A stretch of 39,018 nt of DNA, from assembly GCA_024642605.1 (NCBI GenBank), contig JAHEAT010000009.1:1-39018 (forward strand). The letters run 5' to 3'. Numbering within the stretch: the first letter of the stretch is position 1; every line of letters starts with the position of its first letter. Source of the stretch: Microbacteriaceae bacterium (GTDB lineage Bacteria > Actinomycetota > Actinomycetes > Actinomycetales > Microbacteriaceae). Positions 1-7,972 of the stretch are shown in pieces. The notes below the pieces were generated by a model. The model was not told where the DNA came from. It was given only the letters and a program-made list of their open reading frames with translations, and ran no database searches. The position numbers and the translations under genes were made by a program.

Positions 1-1
1 T

Positions 2-193
2 TCACGCAGAAATGATCGCAATTCTGGCGGTCGCGGTCCTGCGCGAAGCGACAATCGTCGACCGGCGTCGGATGCTTCTGGTGCAGGGTCTGCGCCAAAG
101 GCTCCAGCTGCCGAAACCCACGGCGATGGCGAACACAAGCGCCCTTCGGCAAACCGTCAGCGTCGTCGAACCCGCGGCGGTAGCGCTAGCTAA
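2..193 (+). CDS. C-terminal tail of a probable DEAD/DEAH-box RNA helicase (partial)
   Basis: The frame is open from the left edge to a TAA at 191-193 and encodes 63 residues with no folded-domain signature. The stretch is rich in Arg, Gly, Ser, Asn and Ala and ends in a run of arginines followed by Gly-Gly-Ser-Ala-Ser. Basic, disordered RG-rich tails of this kind are typical of the RNA-binding C-termini of bacterial DEAD-box helicases, and in Microbacteriaceae such a gene often lies beside the PHP/aminopeptidase P genes seen here. That naming is inference from composition and neighbourhood, because the catalytic core is outside the window. A ribonuclease E/G tail or a ribosome-associated protein would look similar. 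Its stop codon overlaps the stop of the convergent PHP gene by 4 nt. Confidence 0.5.
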   Translation, partial: SRRNDRNSGGRGPARSDNRRPASDASGAGSAPKAPAAETHGDGEHKRPSANRQRRRTRGGSAS

Positions 194-1086
194 AAAGGCA
201 GATTTACCGGGCTGGTTCCGGTTGCTTCGTCGACGATGCGAAGAAGGTTTGGCAAAGTAGTGGTGTTTTCACCAATTTCGTTGAGCTTGCCCTGCTGGCC
301 GTGATAGTCACTCGATCCCGTTGTAATCAGATCGTGCTTTCGCGCCATCTCTCGAAGCCAGCGTCTCGAGCGCTCTTCAACTTCACGGTGTTCCACTTCG
401 AAGCCAGCCAGGCCGGCCTCGATCATCGCTTCAAAGTGCTCCTGCGGAAAATCGCCTTCGGCACCGAAGTTTTTTGAGCGAGCCAGCGGGTGAGCTATGA
501 TCGGCACTCCTCCGGCTGCTCGAACCAGCTCGATGGCGTCACGGGTTTCAGGCACGGTTCGATTCGGAACGTAATAGGGGCTGCCCTTGAACCAGATGGT
601 TTCGAACACCTCGCCACGTTCAACGAAGTGACCGTTTGCTATGAGCGCATCGGCAACCGCGGGGCGACCAAGCGTTGCGCCAACCTGCACCTGATCGACC
701 ACGTCTTGCCAGGTGAGCGCGTAATCTTTGGCGATTTTCTCGGTGATTTCTTGAAGTCTCGAAACTCTACCCTCAACGCTTTCGCGCATGCACTTAACCA
801 ACGCACCATCGTTGGGGTTTGGTAGGTAGGCCAAAAGGTGCACGCCGAATTTGATTCTGCTGCCATCTTCTGCCGGCAGAATCGCGCGAGTGGTGAGTTC
901 GATGGCCGGAATAAAACCCATGTCATTTGCAACCGCCGCCTCGGCAGCTTTACCCCAGTTTGAAGTGGTGTCGTGGTCGCTGATTGCCAACACGTCTAAA
1001 CCAAGCTCGGATGCCCGCGCGAAAACCGTTTCTACCGATTCGGTGCCGTCGGATGCATCGGTGTGCACGTGTAGATCGATTTTCAT
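190..1086 (-). CDS. PHP-domain phosphoesterase (RNase AM / nucleoside bisphosphate phosphatase type)
   Basis: This 298-residue protein is a stand-alone PHP (polymerase and histidinol phosphatase) domain, the TrpH/YciV group. Characterised members hydrolyse nucleoside 3',5'-bisphosphates and short 5'-phosphorylated RNA ends using a multi-metal centre. The ligands are visible in order: LHVHTD with His6 and His8, SDHDTT with Asp37-His38-Asp39, Glu63, His83, His200 in IIAHP, and Asp261/His263 in SSDYHG. The ATG at 1086 opens directly on the MKIDLHVHT signature. GAGG lies 3 nt upstream and a TAGTCT -10 box at 1110-1105 would give a leader of about 12 nt. The exact substrate cannot be assigned from sequence. 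It converges with the helicase tail and is divergent from the aminopeptidase P gene. Confidence 0.85.
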   Translation of the reverse strand: MKIDLHVHTDASDGTESVETVFARASELGLDVLAISDHDTTSNWGKAAEAAVANDMGFIPAIELTTRAILPAEDGSRIKFGVHLLAYLPNPNDGALVKCMRESVEGRVSRLQEITEKIAKDYALTWQDVVDQVQVGATLGRPAVADALIANGHFVERGEVFETIWFKGSPYYVPNRTVPETRDAIELVRAAGGVPIIAHPLARSKNFGAEGDFPQEHFEAMIEAGLAGFEVEHREVEERSRRWLREMARKHDLITTGSSDYHGQQGKLNEIGENTTTLPNLLRIVDEATGTSPVNLPF

Positions 1087-1148
1087 GAGCCTCTTTTCAA
1101 TCTCAGACTAGCCCCAACCTTCGACCATTTTGGTGCGAGGATGTAGGC

Positions 1149-2567
1149 ATGAGTAAGAAGTCTGAACAAAAAATGGCAGATCGCGTAAACAACCGATCGC
1201 ACCGACCAACCAGCGATAACTTCATGAAGTTCATCGGTGCCAATTGGGCCGACTCGAACACCGAACTGCCAGCCCCACACGAGGCGGCACCCTTTGCAGC
1301 TGCGCGACGACGCACCGTTGGTGAGGCTTTTACTGGAAAGCTCATTCTGGTTGAGGCCGGTTCGCTCAAGACTCGCTCAAACGACTCCGACTACCGCTTT
1401 CGCGCACACTCGGCATTCGCTCACCTAACCGGATGGGGCGTTGCTACGGTTCCCGACTCGATTCTGGCTATCGACGCTCGCAACCGCACCCCGATTTCGA
1501 CTCTGTTCTTTAGAGAAACCGCCGGCCGTGACTCTCAAGAGTTTTTTGCCAACCCCACCATCGGTGAATTCTGGGTTGGTCAGCGCCCAAGCCTCGAGCA
1601 GGTTTCGGCATTGCTACACCTGAGCACAAAATCGCTCAGCGACTTCGACGATTTCATGGGCGACGTGCGCGACGAAGACGTGGTTCGCGTGAGCGAAGAA
1701 GGCAGCGACGAAGACCTTCTCGAATTCGTAAGTGAGATGCGCTTTATCAAGGATGCCTACGAGATCGCCGAAATGCGCAAAGCTGTAGCCGCATCGGTGA
1801 AGGGTTTCGAAGAGGTTGCACGTAACCTGCACCGCGCCATCGGGCACGAGCGCGGTGAGCGCATTGTCGACTCGGTCTTCTACGGTCAGGCACGCGTTGA
1901 GGGCAACGATCTCGGCTACGACACCATCGCGGCTTCGGGCGCACACGCATGCACGCTGCACTGGGTGGTGAACGATGGCGCGGTTAGGGATGGCGACCTG
2001 CTTCTGCTAGACGCCGGTGTTGAGGTAGATAGCTTGTACACCGCCGATGTAACGCGAACCATGCCGGTCAACGGAAAGTTCACGGCACCTCAACGCCGCG
2101 TTTACGAAGCGGTTCTAAAGGCTGCCGATGCGGTGTTTGCGATTGCAAAACCGGGTGTGAGGTTCAAAGAACTGCACCTCACGGCGATGGCAGTAATTGC
2201 CAACACGGTGGCCGAGTGGGGTTTCATCGATATCAGTGGCGAAGAGTCGCTCAAGCCCGAAAACCAGTTGCACCGACGTTGGATGGTTCACGGCACCAGC
2301 CACCACCTTGGCCTAGATGTTCACGACTGCGCGCAGGCGAGACGCGAGCTTTACCTGGAACAAGAACTAAAGCCGGGCATGATCTTCACTATCGAACCGG
2401 GAATGTACTTTCAGCCCGACGATCTGCTCGTGCCGCAAGAGCTTCGCGGAATCGGTGTGCGCATCGAAGATGACGTACTGGTTACCGAGAACGGTGTTGA
2501 AAATTTGACTGCGGCCCTGCCGCGCACTCCGGATGAAATCGAAGCTTGGTTGGCTAAGAACTCTTAG
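1149..2567 (+). CDS. pepP: Aminopeptidase P family protein (Xaa-Pro aminopeptidase)
   Basis: At 472 residues this fits the long bacterial aminopeptidase P, a cytosolic dinuclear Mn(II) exopeptidase that removes an N-terminal residue preceding proline. Residues about 55-190 form the creatinase N-terminal domain and about 205-465 the pita-bread catalytic domain. All five expected metal ligands are visible: Asp288 (LLLDAG), Asp300 (TADVTRT), His385 (SHHLGLDVHD), Glu416 (TIEPGMY) and Glu440 (VRIEDD). The ATG at 1149 has GAGG about 8 nt upstream. The gene is transcribed away from the PHP gene and its 3' end overlaps the convergent stress-protein gene by 14 nt. Family assignment is firm; strict proline specificity is inferred from the family. 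Confidence 0.92.
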   Translation: MSKKSEQKMADRVNNRSHRPTSDNFMKFIGANWADSNTELPAPHEAAPFAAARRRTVGEAFTGKLILVEAGSLKTRSNDSDYRFRAHSAFAHLTGWGVATVPDSILAIDARNRTPISTLFFRETAGRDSQEFFANPTIGEFWVGQRPSLEQVSALLHLSTKSLSDFDDFMGDVRDEDVVRVSEEGSDEDLLEFVSEMRFIKDAYEIAEMRKAVAASVKGFEEVARNLHRAIGHERGERIVDSVFYGQARVEGNDLGYDTIAASGAHACTLHWVVNDGAVRDGDLLLLDAGVEVDSLYTADVTRTMPVNGKFTAPQRRVYEAVLKAADAVFAIAKPGVRFKELHLTAMAVIANTVAEWGFIDISGEESLKPENQLHRRWMVHGTSHHLGLDVHDCAQARRELYLEQELKPGMIFTIEPGMYFQPDDLLVPQELRGIGVRIEDDVLVTENGVENLTAALPRTPDEIEAWLAKNS

Positions 2568-3060
2568 GAGCTTCGCCGGCGGCTACCCGCTTGGCTTGTT
2601 CCACAAGATTGCCAGGAACCTGAACTTCGTATTCTTTAGCAATTGCCATTGAGACGCTGGCAAAGGTGCGCTTGTTCTTCGAAAGCGAATAACGCACGAT
2701 ATTGAACAGCATTCCAACTCCTGCACCAACGAGCATTGGCTGCGCCAAAGCAGCTGCCGTCACGGCGAACACATCGGCACTGTTTGACGACACTGGGCTC
2801 AAAAGGCCAATGATTAGGCCGACGGTCATACCGCTAGAGGCGCCGCTGATGGCAACCTTGGCGTTCGAGATACGACCGCGCACACGCTCCACGCTGCGCA
2901 GATTATTGCCAACGATGGCAATCGAACCCGGCGGAAAGTCGGCAGTCATCAGCTTTTCAACGTAAGCAACCGCATCGCGGTATTCGGCAAAGGTTGCCAC
3001 AACCTCGCCCTGAGTCATGGGCATCGGGATTCGACCAAGATTTCTTCGACCATTGTTCAC
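2554..3060 (-). CDS. General stress protein, YflT/GSP17M-like domain with membrane segments
   Basis: This 168-residue protein begins with a YflT-like (general stress protein 17M) domain at about residues 14-75, recognisable from the motif around GEVVATF-EYRDAVAYVEKL followed by FPPGSIAIVG and a Val-Glu-Arg-Val-Arg-Gly segment. After it comes a Gly/Ala-rich stretch (about 80-125) that reads as two membrane helices, then a basic linker and an amphipathic C-terminus. No enzymatic residues are evident and the biochemical role of the family is unknown. The GTG at 3060 was chosen because GGGAG lies about 9 nt upstream; ATGs at 3024 or 3018 are alternatives. It is divergent from the MgtE-like gene, with 46 bp between them. 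Confidence 0.75.
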   Translation of the reverse strand: MNNGRRNLGRIPMPMTQGEVVATFAEYRDAVAYVEKLMTADFPPGSIAIVGNNLRSVERVRGRISNAKVAISGASSGMTVGLIIGLLSPVSSNSADVFAVTAAALAQPMLVGAGVGMLFNIVRYSLSKNKRTFASVSMAIAKEYEVQVPGNLVEQAKRVAAGEAPKSS

Positions 3061-3094
3061 GCAGCTATTCTCCCACGGCCTTCAAGCGAGCGTC

Positions 3095-3106
3095 TAAGGT
3101 TATTCT
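3095..3106 (+). promoter_or_regulatory. -10 box 6 nt before a GTG start (leaderless)
   Basis: TAAGGT at 3095-3100 is followed by 6 nt and then the GTG of the MgtE-like gene, with no Shine-Dalgarno sequence. This fits a TANNNT -10 element and initiation at the first base of the start codon. No convincing -35 is visible. The same geometry recurs at several other genes in the window. Confidence 0.45.
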
Positions 3107-4339
3107 GTGAGCGCAACCAGAGTTTTTGTCGCCCGTTTGGCGGGCTGTGGCGTCTTTGACCCTGCCGGAGATCGAGTGGGTAAAGTCATCGACGTGGTTG
3201 TGTCGTACCGCAAATCGAGCGCCCCTCGGGCCACCGGCCTCCTGGTTGAAATCACCGGTCGCCGTCGCGTGCTGGTTCCGATCACCCGAGTAACCTCGAT
3301 TGCACCTGGTCAGGTAATCACCAACGGCATCATCGACTTTCGTCGCTTTGCTCAGCGTGGCCGCGAAGTTCGCGCGATTGCCGAAATTTTGGGTCGCAAA
3401 GTCAACATGGTTGATGGCTCTGGCGTGGCCCAAATCGAAGACCTTTCGATCGAGCAGGGTAAGAACCAAGACTGGTCGGTGAGCGAGCTTTTTCTTCGTC
3501 GCCCCAAGACTTCGGTGTCTCCTTTTGCGCGCGGAGAAACTCTGTTTGCGGCCTGGGACAAGGTAACCGAGAACCCTAGCGGCGACGAGAACCAGAGCGC
3601 TCAGCAACTGATTGCGACCTACTCCGAACTTCGCCCAGCCGACCTTGCATCTGCGCTGATGGATCTACCCGACGAGCGCATGGTTGAGGTTGCCGAAGAG
3701 CTAGACGATGAGCGCTTGGCCGACGTGCTTGAAGAGCTGCCAGAAGAAGAGCAGATCGAAATTATTCAGGAACTCGACGACGAACGTGCCGCCGAAGTTC
3801 TAGACCTCATGGAGCCGGATGACGCAGCCGACCTAATGGCTAACCTTCCGGAGGCCCGCACCGAGGCCATTCTCGAGCTCATGGACGAAGAAGAAGCCGA
3901 CGACATTCGTCAGCTCATGCAATACGACGAATTCTCGGCAGGTGGTCTGATGACCACCGAACCGCTGATCTGTTCGGCTGACACCACAGTTGCCGAGGCC
4001 ATGGCTCTGATTCGCCGCAAAGAAATTTCACCGGTACTAGCAGCTTCAGTGTTTGTCACCCTGCCGCCCTACGAAACCGCGACCGGCCGCTACCTGGGCA
4101 CCGTTCATTTTCAGCGATTGCTGCGTTACCCACCGCATGAGAGACTTGGAACATTGCTCGACACCGAGCTCGAACCAGTTTCGGTTCACACACCAATCTC
4201 GCAAATACACAGAACACTGGCCAACTACAACTTGGTTGCGCTGCCGGTTGTTGACGAAGAACACCGCCTAATTGGCGTAGTCACCGTCGACGACGTGCTC
4301 GACCACTTGCTGCCAGAAGACTGGCGAAACGAAGACTAG
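3107..4339 (+). CDS. Soluble MgtE N-terminal / CBS-domain protein with PRC-barrel, no channel domain
   Basis: This 410-residue protein combines a PRC-barrel-like N-terminus (about 5-85, with VGKVIDVVV), a second small beta-rich segment (about 90-135), an MgtE N-type helical solenoid (about 165-275), and a CBS pair (about 281-408). The solenoid is extremely acidic, with repeated LDDERLADVLEELP and LDDERAAEVLDLM units. In true MgtE channels these two cytosolic modules sense Mg2+ and gate the pore, but the five-helix membrane domain that should follow the CBS pair is absent: the protein stops after DDVLDHLLPEDW. It cannot be a transporter by itself and is probably a divalent-cation or nucleotide sensor. 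The next gene, 10 nt downstream, encodes a DUF1003 membrane protein and is a candidate partner (inference). The GTG start is supported by a -10 box 6 nt upstream. Confidence 0.85.
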   Translation: MSATRVFVARLAGCGVFDPAGDRVGKVIDVVVSYRKSSAPRATGLLVEITGRRRVLVPITRVTSIAPGQVITNGIIDFRRFAQRGREVRAIAEILGRKVNMVDGSGVAQIEDLSIEQGKNQDWSVSELFLRRPKTSVSPFARGETLFAAWDKVTENPSGDENQSAQQLIATYSELRPADLASALMDLPDERMVEVAEELDDERLADVLEELPEEEQIEIIQELDDERAAEVLDLMEPDDAADLMANLPEARTEAILELMDEEEADDIRQLMQYDEFSAGGLMTTEPLICSADTTVAEAMALIRRKEISPVLAASVFVTLPPYETATGRYLGTVHFQRLLRYPPHERLGTLLDTELEPVSVHTPISQIHRTLANYNLVALPVVDEEHRLIGVVTVDDVLDHLLPEDWRNED

Positions 4340-4349
4340 GAGGTGCCCC

Positions 4350-4874
4350 ATGGCAAAGATCCGCGACCGACTCGACGCACCCATCGAGGCACGCTCACGC
4401 TTTGTGCCACGCCTAAGCATCGACCCTGAAAAGTTCGGTCGGGCATCCGAGGCTTTTGCTCGCGCAATGGGCACCGGCGGCTTCTTGATTGGCATGACCG
4501 TATTTTGTGCGGTTTGGTTGGCTTGGAACACGCTCGCACCAATCAACGTGCAGTTTGACCCGCGCCTAACCAACTTCACGTTGCTCACCCTGATTCTTTC
4601 GATGCAGGCTTCGTACGCAGCGCCGCTGATCTTGTTAGCACAGAACCGCCAGGATGACCGCGACCGCGTGAAATTCGAACAAGACCGTCAGCGTGCCGAG
4701 CGTAACTTGGCCGACACCGAGTATCTTGCACGCGAGGTGGTTGCCCTGCGCATCGCCATGGAAGAGCTCGCCACCAAAGATTACGTTCGCGACGAATTGC
4801 GCGACATGATGCGCGATCTGCTCGAGGAACTGCGCGACGGTAAGCCGCAGAAGCCTTCAAAGCCAGGCAAATGA
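4350..4874 (+). CDS. DUF1003 membrane protein
   Basis: This 174-residue protein carries the DUF1003 core: two predicted transmembrane helices (about 43-62 and 74-97) ending in the family signature APLILLAQNRQDDRDR. A long charged cytosolic tail (about 98-174) follows; it is rich in Arg, Glu and Asp, likely coiled-coil or helical, and ends in a Lys/Pro-rich segment. The ATG at 4350 is preceded by AGGAGG with 6-nt spacing, the best Shine-Dalgarno of the operon. The family has no firmly established biochemical function. In actinobacteria it is commonly next to MgtE-N-like genes, as here, which suggests a shared role in ion homeostasis or envelope function (inference). Its stop overlaps the Mrp start by 4 nt (ATGA). 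Confidence 0.85.
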   Translation: MAKIRDRLDAPIEARSRFVPRLSIDPEKFGRASEAFARAMGTGGFLIGMTVFCAVWLAWNTLAPINVQFDPRLTNFTLLTLILSMQASYAAPLILLAQNRQDDRDRVKFEQDRQRAERNLADTEYLAREVVALRIAMEELATKDYVRDELRDMMRDLLEELRDGKPQKPSKPGK

Positions 4875-5983
4875 GCCTAAACGCACTGGTTACTTCTGCG
4901 CTAGCGAAGGTAATCGACCCAGAACTTCGACGCCCCATCACCGAACTCGGCATGGTCGGCGAAATAGTTGAAACCGACCAGAGCGTTTCGGTTCAGATCA
5001 AGTTGACGGTTACCGGGTGCCCCGCTGCCGACACGATTCGCAGCGATGTCGAAACCGCGCTGGCATCGATTGAGGGCGACCGAGTCTTTGACGTTCGCCT
5101 CGATGTGATGTCGGCGCAAGAACGTGCCGTGCTCAAAGAGAATCTGCTCGGCGGCCGGGCTCCCCGATCGAACCCGTTTGGGGCCGACACCCTCACTCGC
5201 GTGTTCTTGATCGGCTCTGGCAAGGGTGGGGTCGGAAAGTCGACACTCACCGCCAACCTGGCCGTAGCTCTGGCCGCTCGCGGTTTGCGCGTTGGCTTGG
5301 TCGATGCCGACATCTTCGGTTTTAGCATTCCCGGGCAGCTTTCAATTACCGATAAGCCAACCCGACTCGACGAAATGATTTTGCCTCCGGTTGCCTTCGG
5401 CGTAAAAGTCATTTCGATTGGCATGTTTCTCGACGACAACAAACCGGTGGCTTGGCGCGGCCCAATGCTGCACCGTGCCGTCGAGCAATTCTTGGTCGAT
5501 GTGTACTGGGGCGACCTCGACTTTCTTCTAATCGATCTGCCGCCCGGCACCGGTGACATCGCCATCAGCCTCGGGCAGTCGCTGCCAACCGCAAAGCACG
5601 TTGTGGTTACTACTCCGCAGATTGCCGCATCAGACGTTGCCGAGCGCTCGGGCGCGGTGGGCTTGCAGACCGGTCAGAAAATCTTTGGCGTGATCGAAAA
5701 CATGGCTTGGCTCGAACAAGCCGATGGCTCGCGGCTCGAGTTGTTTGGCGCCGGAGGAGGCCAAGCGGTAGCCGATCGCCTCTGTGCGCTATCAGGACAA
5801 AACGTGCCACTGCTAGCCCAGGTGCCGATATCGGTTGGCTTACGAGAAGGCTCCGATGCGGGCATCCCGGTTGTTTTTGCCAACCCGCAAGATTTAGCGG
5901 CCGAACAGATTCTGAAGATTGCCGACAAATTTGCCGAAGACCAGCTGGGATTATCGGGTCGCCGACTTAAACTGAGCGTGTGA
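4871..5983 (+). CDS. mrp: Mrp/NBP35 (ApbC) family P-loop ATPase with MIP18 domain
   Basis: Residues about 4-85 form a MIP18/DUF59 domain (IDPELRRPITELGMV, then TVTGCP with Cys50). Residues about 108-360 form a deviant-Walker P-loop ATPase with GSGKGGVGKS at 115-124, VDADIFG and IDLPPGTGD. Characterised homologues bind and transfer Fe-S clusters to apo-proteins in the cytosol. The CxxC pair that bridges the cluster in enterobacterial ApbC would normally sit just after the VIENM motif; here that stretch reads ENMAWLEQADGSRLELFG and has no cysteine. As I recall, mycobacterial Mrp has the same lack, so this looks like a lineage trait rather than damage. The gene is translationally coupled on both sides by 4-nt overlaps. 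Confidence 0.9.
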   Translation: MSLNALVTSALAKVIDPELRRPITELGMVGEIVETDQSVSVQIKLTVTGCPAADTIRSDVETALASIEGDRVFDVRLDVMSAQERAVLKENLLGGRAPRSNPFGADTLTRVFLIGSGKGGVGKSTLTANLAVALAARGLRVGLVDADIFGFSIPGQLSITDKPTRLDEMILPPVAFGVKVISIGMFLDDNKPVAWRGPMLHRAVEQFLVDVYWGDLDFLLIDLPPGTGDIAISLGQSLPTAKHVVVTTPQIAASDVAERSGAVGLQTGQKIFGVIENMAWLEQADGSRLELFGAGGGQAVADRLCALSGQNVPLLAQVPISVGLREGSDAGIPVVFANPQDLAAEQILKIADKFAEDQLGLSGRRLKLSV

Positions 5984-7503
5984 CCGACACCAGCATCTCA
6001 GCACTGCTCTCGCACTTTCCTGCGAGCGAGCAACATGTGCCACTGATTAATCCAGTCAACGCGAAACGCATCACCGATGTGCCTCAACTCAGCGAAGAGC
6101 AGGTTGGCGAAGCGATTGCAAGGCTGCGCCTTCAAGCTCCGGCTTGGGCAGCCACCCCGGTGCGGGAGCGTGCGGCCATTCTGGCTCGACTTCACGATGT
6201 GATGTTCGCCAACCAAGACAAGATGCTAGACGTCTTGCAGTTAGAAACCGGCAAGTCACGCGGCCACGCGTTTGAAGAATTTGCGGGCGGTGCCGGCGGT
6301 GCCCGCTACTACGGCAAGCACGCACCAAAGTTCATGGCCAAAGAAGCCACCAGCGGAGGTGTTCCGGTGCTCACGCGCACCTGGGTGGAGCATGAACCGG
6401 TTGGCGTCGTTGGTGTGATCACACCCTGGAACTACCCGCTGGCTCTAACCATGCTCGATGTTCTGCCCGCGCTGGCGGCCGGTAACACCGTGATTCAGAA
6501 GGCAGACAACCAGACTCCCCTAACGGTTCTTTTCTGTCGCCTCATGGCGATTGAGGCGGGTCTACCTGAAGGCGTTTGGACCATCGTGGCCGGAGACGGC
6601 GCAACCGTCGGTAACGCAATCACCGACCGAGTCGACTACGTGGCATTTACCGGTTCTACCAACACTGGCCGCTCCGTGGCTGCGCGAGCATCCACGAGAC
6701 TAATCGGTTACTCGCTCGAACTCGGTGGCAAAAACCCGATGATCATTTTGCCTGGAGCAAAAGTTGACCACGCCGCCGAAATCACTATCGCTGGAGCATT
6801 CGGTTCGGCCGGGCAGCTGTGCGTATCAACCGAACGCGTTTACGTTCACAACAGCATCAAAGATGCCTACATTCTCGAGTTAGTCAGCCGCGTCGAGCAG
6901 CTGCAACTTGGCAAGACCGGCAACTTCGACACCGACATCGGTTCGCTCACCTCAAAGGCTCAGTTCGACCGAGTGAGCTCGTTCATCGAAGACGCCAAGG
7001 AGCACGGCGCTCACGTTTTGACCGGTGGCGTTGCCGACCCTGCCGACGGCCCTTACTTCTTCAAGCCAGCAGTTGTGGTTGACGTCAACGAAGGCGCTCG
7101 CATGTATCGCAGCGAGGTTTTTGGCCCAGTAGTTGCCGTCGAGGGCTACGACGACATCAACGACGCCGTGGCCAAAGCTAATGACACCGAGTTTGGTCTA
7201 AACGCTAGCGTGATTGGCCCTCAGCGCGAAGCGATCAAGGTGGCATCCCGCATAAAGGCCGGCAGCGTGAACATCAATGAAGGCTTCAGGGCATCGTTTG
7301 CATCGATGGAGTCGCCTATGGGTGGCATGAAGGCATCGGGAATGGGGCGCCGCAATGGTCGCCAGGGTTTGCTTCGTTTCACCGACACCAGAACAGTTGG
7401 TGTTGCTGCAACATGGATGACTTTGCCAACTCGTGGTCGCGACTGGAAGCGCATGGCTCCCCTAATGAAGCTACTCAGCAAGTTTCTAAAAACCTTCGGC
7501 TAG
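5980..7503 (+). CDS. Succinic semialdehyde dehydrogenase (aldehyde dehydrogenase superfamily)
   Basis: This 507-residue aldehyde dehydrogenase most resembles actinobacterial NADP-dependent succinic semialdehyde dehydrogenases (GabD2 type), which oxidise succinic semialdehyde to succinate. The catalytic set is visible: TPWNYP with Asn151, Lys174 in the cofactor-binding VIQKADN segment, FTGSTNTG at about 223-230, Glu247 in LELGGKNP and nucleophile Cys281 in GSAGQLCVS. Near the C-terminus are the usual EVFGPVV and PMGGMKASGMGRRNG segments. The GTG start overlaps the Mrp stop by 4 nt (GTGA), so it is the last gene of the four-gene operon. No GABA transaminase or permease is nearby, so substrate identity rests only on family resemblance; another aldehyde is possible. 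Confidence 0.85.
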   Translation: MTDTSISALLSHFPASEQHVPLINPVNAKRITDVPQLSEEQVGEAIARLRLQAPAWAATPVRERAAILARLHDVMFANQDKMLDVLQLETGKSRGHAFEEFAGGAGGARYYGKHAPKFMAKEATSGGVPVLTRTWVEHEPVGVVGVITPWNYPLALTMLDVLPALAAGNTVIQKADNQTPLTVLFCRLMAIEAGLPEGVWTIVAGDGATVGNAITDRVDYVAFTGSTNTGRSVAARASTRLIGYSLELGGKNPMIILPGAKVDHAAEITIAGAFGSAGQLCVSTERVYVHNSIKDAYILELVSRVEQLQLGKTGNFDTDIGSLTSKAQFDRVSSFIEDAKEHGAHVLTGGVADPADGPYFFKPAVVVDVNEGARMYRSEVFGPVVAVEGYDDINDAVAKANDTEFGLNASVIGPQREAIKVASRIKAGSVNINEGFRASFASMESPMGGMKASGMGRRNGRQGLLRFTDTRTVGVAATWMTLPTRGRDWKRMAPLMKLLSKFLKTFG

Positions 7504-7555
7504 CCGAACTGGTTTTGGGAGTTGCTGAGTTGGTTAGCGCTTACTGAAGTTGCGC

Positions 7556-7900
7556 TCAGGTAGCTTCTGAGTCGAAAGGGGCGGTCTCGCCCGGCGCTAG
7601 GCGTTTAGCGGTTTTAGGTTTGTTGAGTTCGGTGCCCAGCATCGGTTCATCTTCGAGCAGTGCTTCACGAATGATGCGGCGCGGATCATATTGCCGCGGG
7701 TCGAGCTTGCGCCAGTCGACGTCGTCGAAACCATCGCCTAGCTCTTCTTTAAGTTGGCTCTGAGCGCCGTCGGCCATCTTTCTTAGACTCTTTACAAACT
7801 GCGCTAACTTACGCGCATATTCGGGCAAACGCTCTGGCCCGAGAATCATGGCAGCGAGAACGCCCAAGATGAGCAACTTTTCTCCGCTGAGACCAAACAC
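7556..7900 (-). CDS. tatB: Sec-independent protein translocase subunit TatB
   Basis: The 114-residue protein begins with one short membrane helix (about residues 3-20, FGLSGEKLLILGVLAAMILG) and then the conserved GPERLPEYARKLAQFVKSLR amphipathic helix, the hallmark of TatA/TatB. The longer acidic tail points to TatB, which with TatC recognises twin-arginine signal peptides. I chose the GTG at 7900 because it yields the typical MFGL start and a GGAGGAGG lies upstream, though at 13 nt the spacing is long. A longer reading starting at 7972 would add a non-conserved extension crossing the divergent gene's start. tatA and tatC are not in the window. It is convergent with the dehydrogenase gene. 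Confidence 0.85.
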   Translation of the reverse strand: MFGLSGEKLLILGVLAAMILGPERLPEYARKLAQFVKSLRKMADGAQSQLKEELGDGFDDVDWRKLDPRQYDPRRIIREALLEDEPMLGTELNKPKTAKRLAPGETAPFDSEAT

Positions 7901-7972
7901 GAGAACTAGGTTACCTCCTCCAAGGATGTTGGGGCACACAGCGATATCCTTTTGGTGAGGCAAGGTAAGCAA

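Noticed and set aside
3065..3607. Open frame of about 180 codons on the minus strand
   Set aside because: It is antisense to the MgtE-like gene, lacks a ribosome-binding site and overlaps the promoter of that gene.
3107..4339. Annotation as a magnesium transporter MgtE
   Set aside because: The membrane channel domain is absent, so it cannot transport by itself.
4993..5565. Open frame of about 190 codons on the minus strand
   Set aside because: It lies opposite the P-loop region of the Mrp gene, whose motifs are intact; the translation is low-complexity Arg/Ser/Pro.
7504..7555. Terminator between the dehydrogenase and tatB genes
   Set aside because: Only a 5-bp AGCGC/GCGCT stem with a 10-12-nt loop and no T-tract is present; too weak to call.
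7901..7972. Longer tatB start giving an extra 24 residues
   Set aside because: The extension is not TatB-like and crosses the start of the divergent methyltransferase gene; the GTG at 7900 gives the typical MFGL start.
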